A DNA stretch of 64,000 bases from Pararge aegeria (taxonomy: Eukaryota > Arthropoda > Insecta > Lepidoptera > Nymphalidae). The stretch spans positions 12,648,001-12,712,000 of the forward strand of contig NC_053191.1 of the NCBI RefSeq assembly GCF_905163445.1, written 5' to 3'. The notes beneath the pieces are model-generated. The model did not search any database. It was not told where the DNA came from and saw only the letters and a list, made by a program, of their open reading frames with translations. Below, in pieces: positions 1 through 8,050 of the stretch (position 1 is its first letter; every line of letters begins with the position of its first letter). A program made the translations under genes and the position numbers.

Positions 1-719
1 TGTAGCTCGCTGTTTCGGCAAAAAGTTTCCTTTGGGTAAAGAAACCAAAAAAAAAAAAAAGACAGTGCTGTCAGGCTTCATATTAATAATATTCAAACCC
101 CTTTTAGAGCGACAGCGCGACGATTTATATTCCGATGTGGCCACAGCATTACAATAAAGATTAACCTATTTATTGCATAGATTTGCCAACAGTCTACATC
201 TTATGTACTTATAAGAAATGAAATGTCCTTCTCTGCCGTCGACACATTAAAACGGATTTGATCTGATTAACAAAAAATGAAGTATAAAAACTTTGTAATA
301 AAATTTTTATGGGTTTTTTATCTTTAGTATAATTGTTATTAATAAAATTGGGAATTTTGTTTTTAAAGTAAGTTACCAAACATACTTAATACATAGAATA
401 TAGGTACCTTTTCAGCTGTGATTTCATAAATAAACTACGATTCTATAAAAAATACAAATAGATAGATAAGTTTAATCTATAGAATTGTAATTTATTACCT
501 AAATAATTATAAACGATTTTTGTATACTATTGTGTATTTTAAAATATTATCCATTATTTATTAAAATCATGATGTATTTTTAAAGCTTATTCTGTTGATC
601 ACAAATCTCTGAACTGATAACAAAGATATTTAAAAGTTTAGCCTTATTTTACTTGATATTAAATAATAAATGTGTTTTTAGTTTAACGTATCTAAATATA
701 TAATATATTTTGGTTTTTT
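1..719. other. AT-rich intergenic sequence, nothing recognised
   Basis: No coding exon, repeat copy or RNA gene is recognised here. A run of 14 or more A residues lies near position 47, possibly the tail of a retroposed sequence that starts outside the window. Confidence 0.4.
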
Positions 720-805
720 AAACTATAGGGCCCGGCAATTATGTCCTGGCTCGAATAGTTAGTATAGAATGTTAGTGACGAAGCCCTGAATTCGATTCCC
801 GGATC
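720..805 (+). repeat. Possible tRNA-like SINE head
   Basis: The stretch ending near 800 contains a good RNA polymerase III B-box (TTCGATTCCC, 791-800), about 50 bases after a weak A-box-like segment. It does not fold into a tRNA with a proper acceptor stem, so a SINE head or a tRNA relic is more likely than a working tRNA gene. Confidence 0.3.
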
Positions 806-1367
806 GGGCAGAAGATTGTAAGTTTGTAGTCCGTAGATAAATTTTTAGGCTGAGATCTATAGAGCGTACCCACCTGCACAGCGAAAGGTATTAAAATGTG
901 ACAGATTCATATATTGATCGAATACGTAACTTTTTCTTGTTTTAACGTTTTCATATTATGTACTGAACGCATTAAAGATCTCGGCCTTAACTTTGCGTTA
1001 AGAAAATGGAATCTTCTTGTCTTGGAGAGGACTTTTGAGTCAGTACTCCATATTATTGTTACTTACATATTTTATAGCCTGCCAACCGGCATATATGCAG
1101 AGTGGAGTCTTTCAGTTCTAAATTCCTCTCCTACGAGAGGGGTGATAATAAATTTTGGTTTAGTATTTTGTTTACAAAACGAAGTCTTATTATTTATATA
1201 ATATTTAATTAATTAAGTATATTTAAATATTTAACAAGTGGTGAAAATAATTAGTGTCGTCGGTAGCGAGGGTGTAACGATAACTAATAACTTAATAAAT
1301 TAATTAATTAATAAACATTGTACGGATGCCGTTTATTTGCGTTTTATTTCGTAGTTTGTAATGAACC

Positions 1368-1795
1368 GTTTTCGAGAAAGAGGTGAACCGCCGATTCCAG
1401 CTCGGATGGGCGTACGGGAAACTTCGTGACATCTTCTCAGCGGGCGATGGAGAGAGCTATGCTAGGAGTATCTCTACTTGATCAAATCAGAAATGAGGAG
1501 ATGCGTAGAAGAACTGGAGTTAACGAAATAGCTCAGCGATTCGCGAAGCTGAAGTGGCAATGGGCCGCTCACATAGCTCGGAGAACCGATGGACATTAGG
1601 GTCTTAAGGTGCTGGAATGCAGCACCGCTAAACGCAGCGTAGGTCGGCCCCCAACTAGGTGGACAGATGACATCAGGCGATTCGCTGGAAGCCGCTGGAG
1701 GCAAGCGGCCCAGGACCGTGTATTGTGGAACTCCCTACAAAAGACCTATGTCAGCAGTGGACGTCGATTGGTTGAAATGATGATGATGAAAAAAC
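1368..1795 (+). mobile_element. LINE fragment: C-terminal end of reverse transcriptase ORF
   Basis: Translation gives the C-terminal tail of a lepidopteran non-LTR retrotransposon polyprotein. Landmarks are AMLGVSLLDQIRNEEMRRRT, then KLKWQWAAHIARRTDG, then SVGRPPTRWTDDIRR, then a Trp-rich end (WRQAAQDRVLWNSLQ). An in-frame TAG at about 1597-1599 and a small deletion after it break the frame. It ends in a TGATGATGATG microsatellite, as such LINE 3' ends do. The same family recurs at 30010-30290 and 38690-38800 (both minus) and 57440-57545 (plus). It is a dead 5'-truncated copy, probably RTE-like by motif; the exact clade is an inference. Confidence 0.8.
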
Positions 1796-1894
1796 CGTTA
1801 TATTTATTATTTATATTAAAATGTTAGAACTTTATTACCCCTCAGATCTCGTTGATCCAAGAATGATGCATAATGTGTTTTTTTTTTAATATAT

Positions 1895-2095
1895 ATATTA
1901 ACGATAGGCCAGCGCTTGACGACAATCATGCCCGTTAAAAAGCAATGATGAGGTCTAGGTTGGGGCACGCTTGTCTAGGAAAATCCTATTCACTCTAGCC
2001 TTGAAGGTACTCAAATTTACAGGAAACACAGTTGCAGGGAGGGCGTTTCACATCTTAGCGGCACGTATCAGAAACGTGGATAAAAAAACGTTTGT
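1895..2095 (-). mobile_element. LINE fragment (jockey-like ORF2 end)
   Basis: Read on the minus strand, this gives a degenerate C-terminus of the kind RAAKMWNALPATVFP followed by STFKARVNRIFL. That is the terminal signature of many jockey/CR1-type reverse transcriptase ORFs. It is truncated at the 5' end and abuts a SINE D copy on its left-hand genomic neighbour. Confidence 0.6.
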
Positions 2096-2225
2096 GTTTT
2101 TTTTAATCCACTACAAGTTAGCCCTTGACTGCTATTTCAATTGGTGGTAAGTTATGATGCAGTCTAAGATGGTAACGGGCTAGCCTGATAGGGGCCTGGC
2201 AGTTATATTAAAACAAATGTTAACG
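2092..2225 (-). mobile_element. SINE D, 3' part
   Basis: This matches the 3' half of the SINE D family described at 56333-56625: the tail with a T-rich end (poly-A on the element strand), then TAGCCCTTGACTGC and GGCTAGCCTGATAGGGGC-type segments. The tRNA-like head is missing, so the copy is 5'-truncated. Confidence 0.65.
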
Positions 2226-2329
2226 CCCGCCTTCCGGAGCTTAGTAGTGAAACTAACATTCCTGTACAAAGAAAGATGCGGTGCATAGCATTGGAACTAA
2301 GCTAATGATGGGGATTTTATTTTAAATTT

Positions 2330-2430
2330 CAATATTCATTTATTTTAAGTAGAACTAATATAAGCTTTTTTGAAACTTCAACTATGTTTGTTTGTAGTGA
2401 TTCTACCAACGGATCGGAAAGCAGATTACA
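2330..2430 (-). mobile_element. LINE 3' UTR fragment (same family as 61596-62070)
   Basis: The reverse complement carries the segment around TCCGATCCGTTGGTAGAATC, CTACAAACAAAC and ATATTAGTTCTACTTAAAAT. This is the same order seen downstream of the LINE ORF at 61596-61868. Only the 3' UTR is present. Confidence 0.6.
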
Positions 2431-2580
2431 AATTTTGGGAATCGACACGATTTGAACTTGCGGCTCTCTATATAAGCTGCTTTCCCCATAGCAAGATACT
2501 GTAGGAATAACACGATGAAAGTACGAAACTAGACAGTAAACTGTCAATTTTTTCCGACTGCATAGGCTATAGCTAGTTTA

Positions 2581-2621
2581 CTCGCTATGTAGTGTCTCTA
2601 TATGAGACACTACATAGCGAG
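2581..2621. repeat. Perfect 18 bp inverted repeat (hairpin)
   Basis: Arms at 2581-2598 and 2604-2621 are perfect reverse complements around a 5-base loop (TATAT). The arm begins CTCGCTATGT. No transposon ends or target duplications are visible. Confidence 0.85.
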
Positions 2622-3087
2622 CGAGCCCACTGAAACTTAGGTACAATCCAATGTCACTCCTAGCAAACCTGTGGAATTCTTCAATTTTATCGATTCTTCG
2701 TTAATCATTACATTTTTATCAATCTTCCTCGCATTTAAAAATTAAAAATTTTTAGGTTAGGTTAGGACAATTCAAAATTGCGCAAACGGTTCGATACGTA
2801 GATTATTTTAATATTTAATTAGATATGTAACACATAAATCTTCTTACCCATAAGTTATCGCAACTCCTAGCAGACAAATTTCAGTGTTCCCTCATACGAA
2901 ATACAAATTGATCAAGAATACATGATTAACTATTTTTATTTTTGTTTTGCAATATCCAGGTGTGTTATTCTATTTCATAATTTATAAATACTTATTTCAA
3001 AATCAATGTTACTATTTGAATTTCCATGTTAACAGAAATGTGTAACGGCACCACGCTGTCGGAAAAATTTGTATACACTTACAACAT

Positions 3088-3100
3088 CGCGATAACACCG
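3088..3100. promoter_or_regulatory. Candidate GATA-type site upstream of chorion-like gene
   Basis: A GATAAC core lies about 60 bases before the start codon. Chorion promoters are known to use GATA factors, but no TCACGT chorion box or clear TATA box is seen nearby, so this is weak support only. Confidence 0.2.
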
Positions 3101-3150
3101 CAATATAGGCCAACGTTCCGACTGCGTCCTCACATACGACGCGCCTCGAA

Positions 3151-3192
3151 ATGAACTGCATTATACTGATCTGCGTATTTTCTGTGCTGCAG
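3151..3192 (+). CDS. Chorion-like gene, exon 1
   Basis: Fourteen codons from the ATG at 3151 to CAG at 3190-3192, encoding most of the signal peptide. It is followed by a consensus donor GTAAGA, so the intron falls after a complete codon. Confidence 0.75.
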
Positions 3193-4399
3193 GTAAGAAT
3201 AAAATAAAATCCTCACTAATACTATATAACCGCGAAATTGTGTTCGATGGATCACGCTCTAACTAAGCCACCAAAGAGTTAATTGAAAGGACAGAGAGTA
3301 ACATAGGCTGGTTTTTATCGCAGTAAAATAAACGGCTTCTACGGAATTTGTAAAAAAACCGTTTATATATAGGTAATATGTAGTTACCTGTTAGCACCTA
3401 CGAGAAATGCGAGCATTACCTAGTGACTCTTGTCACTTCATTAGGTACGCGTCGCGTAAATTTATCTTTTTCGCAGGAAGGGCCAAATAGTATCGATAGT
3501 TACAGGTAGGTCTATCGTATAGGTTTGAAAAAAATATATTGATTTCGATAAAAAGTAGGTAGGTACCTACCTATCAGTAAGCAAAAATATTGTCGAACTT
3601 AATACTGTACTACTTTTCGGTGTTATGTGCATTTTTAATTAAAGAAATTTAAAATATCACTTGGTTTAACAATGACGGAAAATTCGTGAGGAAAGCTGCA
3701 TGGCTCCATAACGTTTTGAATGGTGTGGCTTAAACCCTAGTAGGTAGTGATGATAGTACCTACAAGAAATGTGAACTGCGTGCGACCCACGGGTACAGCC
3801 CTCGCGTGGTGCACCTTTTGTTTAGAATAGCGCTTCTATAAATATATGTTTAAGACTATTAATTTCTATTTCATTCACAGCAAGCATTGTCACAATGCCT
3901 GCCTCCACCAGCGATAGACCTGCTTCTCCCCGCGTGCCCACCTGCAGCGAACTTACCCGCGTTGACTCCAGTGCTAGCTTCCACACTGTCAGCATCCATC
4001 GCGGCTACTCTACCCCCACTGCTAGAAGCAGCGTTACCGACTGTATTGACATCAGCTTTGACGGCCGCAGCGCCTTTGTTGGGTGCGGCTCCGTTGCCCT
4101 GTCCAGCAGCTCCGTTAGTGTTACCAGCGGCCCCTTGTGCGTTGCCAGCGACCCCTTGCGCGTTGCCAGCGGCCCCATGTGCTCCAGCTCCAATTTCTTT
4201 TGCGTTAGCTGCCCCAGCACCTTGTGCTTGCCCCGCCCCAATAACTTATGCTTGCGCTGCCCCAACGCCTTGTGCTTGCGCTGCCCCAGCACCAGCCCCA
4301 TTGGTCTACGCTGCCCCAGCGCCGACACCTTGTTACGCTGCTCCAGCCCCTACGTGCTACGCATCAGCAGCACCGACTTGCCTATCTATATGTCTATAA
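3151..4399 (+). CDS. Small secreted Ala/Pro/Cys-rich protein, chorion-like gene architecture
   Basis: Joining 3151-3192 and 3881-4399 in phase 0 gives a 186-residue protein. Residues 1-18 form a hydrophobic signal peptide starting MNCIILICVFSVLQ. The best cleavage point is after Ala-Leu-Ser, so the mature chain would begin Gln-Cys-Leu. The body has no charged domain. It has an Ala/Leu/Pro-rich first half and then repeats built on Pro-Cys-Ala and Ala-Ala-Pro, with about 15 cysteines in exon 2 and a Tyr/Cys-rich end. A poly-A signal follows 23 bases after the stop. Lepidopteran chorion genes also have two exons, with the intron inside the signal peptide about four residues before cleavage, and class A proteins also start with Gln-Cys-Leu. 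The intron here sits in that place. This suggests a structural eggshell or cuticle-type protein, but the body lacks the Gly-rich chorion core, so function is inferred. Intron 3193-3880 holds a Helitron-like piece and a SINE B piece. Confidence 0.75.
3210..3355 (+). mobile_element. Helitron-like family C fragment in intron 1
   Basis: It starts TCCTCACTAATACTATA directly after an A and continues with the body pattern of family C (a segment ending GACAGAGAGTAACATAGG and then TTTTTATC). The CTAG end is lost. Confidence 0.5.
3621..3735 (+). mobile_element. SINE B fragment in intron 1
   Basis: Middle of SINE B: GTTATGTGC, then AAAATATCACTTGGTTTAAC, then GTGAGGAAAGCTGCATG. Both ends are missing or diverged. 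Confidence 0.6.
3881..4399 (+). CDS. Chorion-like gene, exon 2
   Basis: It opens after the acceptor TTCATTCACAG (ending 3880) and runs 172 codons to TAA at 4397-4399. It encodes the end of the signal peptide and the whole mature protein. High GC and strong Ala/Pro/Cys bias leave other frames open by chance, but only this frame joins to a signal peptide. The internal Pro-Cys-Ala units look like products of short tandem duplication. Confidence 0.8.
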   Translation, partial: QALSQCLPPPAIDLLLPACPPAANLPALTPVLASTLSASIAATLPPLLEAALPTVLTSALTAAAPLLGAAPLPCPAAPLVLPAAPCALPATPCALPAAPCAPAPISFALAAPAPCACPAPITYACAAPTPCACAAPAPAPLVYAAPAPTPCYAAPAPTCYASAAPTCLSICL

Positions 4400-4421
4400 G
4401 CACTATTCGTTTTGTTTGAAA

Positions 4422-4427
4422 AATAAA
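4422..4427 (+). terminator. Polyadenylation signal of chorion-like gene
   Basis: AATAAA lies 23 bases after the stop codon of the Ala/Pro/Cys-rich gene, a usual distance for a compact insect 3' UTR. Confidence 0.6.
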
Positions 4428-4532
4428 TGTTCCGAACTCATTTTAAGTAGTTTTACTCCAGCTCTTCACATAATGTTACAATCTCTACTAATAAGGTATA
4501 TGACAAATGCAATAAACATCAAGACTGATTGA

Positions 4533-4606
4533 CGGCTTCCCTGGCGCAACGGCGAGTGCTGTGAACTTAGGTAAGAGGTCCCTGGTTCGATTCCCGGCAC
4601 CGGATT
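4533..4606 (+). mobile_element. SINE D tRNA-like head, truncated
   Basis: GCGCAACGGCGAGTGCTGTG (A-box region) and GGTTCGATTCCCGG (B-box) are spaced as in a tRNA. The body of SINE D is absent, so only the head remains. It is not a tRNA gene because the ends do not pair. Confidence 0.6.
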
Positions 4607-4639
4607 TAAACGTACAATCCACTCTAAAAAAAATAAGCA

Positions 4640-5810
4640 AAATAATTTTTAAAATGTTTATTATTAATACCTAATTTATTTCCTTTGGTTACAGAATTTA
4701 ACAATCACATTAAATTCTAAACAATATATAAATGACAGGGTGAATATTCTAAACATTTTTCTACAAAAAATATAAGAATGATACATCGCGTCACACAGTA
4801 TCCCATAACCAACTTATTAAAAATACATTTATATTCATCTATAGATTTCTTTTTACTTTTCTTAAAATACGCAATCTTTTGATTACTTTTTAGTATAAAG
4901 TTTGTTTTTATGTAATGAAAATAAGTGCGTTAAAATACATACTATATAGTTATACTAAACAATGAAAAGATTGTTTACATTCTATTATAATATTTAAAAA
5001 AAAATAGAGGATATATACATAGTATATAATTTTATAAAGAAAAGAAACTTTTGCTCTGGAAGATATGAACACTGGTAAACAAATATCTAAACTAATGCAA
5101 CTTGTATGAAATCTTTTAACTAAGTTTATAACTTTCATACTTAATTCTAACACCAAATTCTAAAATACCATAGTTTGTGACCAGAAGATAAGGCTTTATT
5201 AAACAGTGGCTAACCTATTTGGCGGCTATTTATGATGGTAATCTGGTTGTACGCAAACCCCAAACAAATAAATAATTCTATAAATATAGAAACGTCTCAA
5301 AAGATATTATTTATTTATAACCGAACTCCTTTAGGCTTCTTGCATAGTCTATATCAATGAAATATTTTTTACCTATACTTAAACACTTCAATAGTCTTAG
5401 ACACATATACAGATATAATATTGTCAATAATGTTAAAGTATGTGCAGTCAGCCTTAGGATCGGAACATTACTGTACTTGTAAACAAATCTGTAAACTACA
5501 TAAAACTGACAGATCTCAAAATAGGCTTATAAATTAACATTGTATGTTTAGGACTTTAATATAAAACACTGGTGCCAATTATTTTGCACACATCCACTTC
5601 AGATCTAGATATAATGCTGACGGTTTGTACAACGAAGCAAGCGAAAAGGATGCCACTACTTAACTGTCCTATTAATTTAGCGTAGTTTAGAGATTTATAT
5701 ACAATAAAATTGGCACCTTTGTGAAATTATAAACTTCTTACAATGTCAAATTAGTTTAAATCCTGATCCTGAATATTTATGGTACTTCAATCTAACGAAA
5801 TGCATTTAAT
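4640..5810. other. AT-rich intergenic sequence, nothing recognised
   Basis: Short open frames only, with low-complexity A/T runs. No repeat family identified elsewhere in the window is present. Confidence 0.4.
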
Positions 5811-5879
5811 GCTCTGATTCTCTCTAATATTAACGCATCTCAACGAGTGAGATGCGTTAATATTAGAGAGAATCAGAGC
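5811..5879. repeat. Perfect 32 bp inverted repeat with 5-base loop
   Basis: Arms 5811-5842 and 5848-5879 are exact reverse complements; the left arm begins GCTCTGATTC and the loop is ACGAG. There are no flanking target duplications and no sign of a transposon. Confidence 0.9.
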
Positions 5880-7599
5880 TCAATACTAGTTATGTACAAC
5901 CAAACCAACATCATAAAAAAACTATTTTTATCAAGACGTGACTAGAAATATTCGTTAAAGCTATTGTGTATTGGTTCATCAGACTGTTTGAGATTCTTAT
6001 TCAGATAATAAAAGAGATTTTTAACATTTTCCATACCTCTACTTGTAAGATAGGTCTGGTTTTGTTGCACATAAATCTTTAAGCAAAACTAAATTGTCAT
6101 GACTAATTAGAGTGCTATTCTTGTCACGGGGATACAGTGTGAAAGGGACAGATATACGTTTAGAACTGTCAATTTAGTTTAGTTTAGATAATTGTGTGCA
6201 ACCAAATAGGCAACATTGTTAAAATATTGAGGCAGACATTAGGTATATTTGTCGCCTAATCTGAAAATAAGACTATATTAATATTTTAGACTTTTATTGC
6301 CTGGTAATAAAGAATACTTTCAGGTATTCAATACATTTATAGCTATTCCTTATAAATGTATTTAATAATACTTGTATTCATTTCATTTAAGTATTAAAAT
6401 TATTTTGTAATATTTGGTATGAGCCACTAGTTTAATAAACCATATTAATGGATTCAAACTTTGGCATTTTTCTTTTGCTGGATACTTTATAAAAATATGT
6501 AATTACTTATTCTAATTTGGCTCAATATTGCACTAAGCACTACAATATCAAAAAACTCTAACTAATCAAAAAAAATAAGCCAAAACTTTTTTAAACTAAA
6601 TTAAAAAAATGTTAATATAGACTACTACATTCATGGCATTTTTATGACACATTTATTTCGTCTTTGATGTTCTTTAACAATGCTATAGAACCATTAAATG
6701 GGCTTTAAAGATTAGGACCTACAGTCCGCTAATTTTATTTTTACAAAATAACAGATACTCACAGCATATGTTTAAAGAATTCCCTAGAATTTCTCTCCTA
6801 CAATATTTGTTTGTACTGATGCCAGTGGGACATATCGATTTATAACTACATGGTTGACGTTCTTTGAAAAAAAAAATGGCGGACTGAATGCAATACAAGC
6901 TCCATGCAATAGTATATTATTCACGTAACGTATTTATTTACGCTAGAAACCTTTTTCTTTTTCGTTTTATTAAATATTATAAGAATAATAATTTAAACGA
7001 GCGATATTTACGTGGGTTTAATATAAAAACCTTTTCCTTATCTTTTGAAACACTATATAAACCGTTATAGTGATAAAAAATGGAATAAAGTACAAAAACT
7101 GCAATGTACGTAACTTTGATGCAATCTTTGCGATTGACGCAATTATCACTTCAATATCGTGTAAATTGCCAAGAGTAAGAAACATTTTTACCTCACATTT
7201 AATAAGCATAACCGATTGTATAGTGATACGACTTTACTATAACATAGAGTCGACACTATATCAGCCAAACCAAACTTCATAAAATCTTGCTCTTACATTT
7301 TAATTTCAAACAATTCATCGAAGTTTCTTTTTTAATTATGCTTGTTGTTTTATCAACTAAATGGCAACAAATATATTTAAATATTCCATTACTATATTTC
7401 TAAAGCATTCAATATGTCTCAAATAGTCAAATATATATAACATAGATATATATCAGGGTTATATATATATATATATAACATCAGAGCCCCCTCAAAATCT
7501 GAAGAAATAGTTGCCACGCCTTCGTTTATTTATTAGTGACGAGCTAAACCCAAGTGGTTCAGTCATAGCCCAAAAACATAAATAACTTTCGAGTTTCCG
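5880..7599. other. AT-rich intergenic sequence with a (TA)n tract
   Basis: No exon is recognised. A (TA) dinucleotide run lies at about 7460-7477. Frames of 60-70 codons at 6888-7282 have no recognisable content and look like chance. Confidence 0.4.
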
Positions 7600-7605
7600 T
7601 TTATT
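7600..7605 (-). terminator. Candidate polyadenylation signal of HINT gene
   Basis: AATAAA on the minus strand, about 285 bases after the HINT stop codon. Another candidate, ATTAAA, lies closer at about 7811-7816. Confidence 0.3.
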
Positions 7606-7888
7606 CATACGGATGGTAAATTGAGGGATTTAGTATTTAACTGTTTGTATATCAAAGGGATTCTGAGCGATTTTTATATATTTGCCATGCTTTGCCAACG
7701 CAATTAATTTTTTTGACACACAAGTTTTTACAACAGACTGCAGGATATAAAAATAGGGAACGCATAAAATACCTCTGTTGAGACAAACGCTTTTTATGCT
7801 CTGAACTTGAATTTAATTCTAAAACTCTAACCCTGATATTAATTAATAGAACCTTGTTCTCCAGCTTCCCCAAATAACCTTAGTGTCC

Positions 7889-8050
7889 CTAGCCTGGTGG
7901 CCATTTCAATTGTCTTCCTCCCAAAACATGCAGGTGCAGATGATATACACTCTGAGCGCCGTGTACACCATTATTCACCACCAAGCGCCAACCCTGCGGA
8001 GCGCGTGCTGCCCCAAGAGAACGTGCAACCAGCATCAGGTGACCCAGAAG
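7889..8050 (-). CDS. HINT gene exon 2
   Basis: Fifty-three codons plus TAG (7889-7891). It carries the HxHxHxx triad and the invariant C-terminal Trp-Pro-Pro-Gly. Confidence 0.9.
   Translation of the reverse strand, partial: LLGHLMLVARSLGAARAPQGWRLVVNNGVHGAQSVYHLHLHVLGGRQLKWPPG

Noticed and set aside
1609..1827. 72-codon plus frame as a possible host gene
   Set aside because: Its SVGRPPTRWTDDIRR text is a LINE reverse-transcriptase tail, found in other copies in this window.
2752..2766. (TTAGG)3, the insect telomere unit
   Set aside because: Three units are too short to call an interstitial telomere; chance or a minor slippage product is likelier.
3895..4419. Two further long open frames overlapping the Ala/Pro/Cys-rich exon (174 codons plus, 107 codons minus)
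   Set aside because: They are side effects of the GC-rich, repetitive codons. Only the frame from 3881 joins in phase to a signal-peptide exon and has the matching acceptor.
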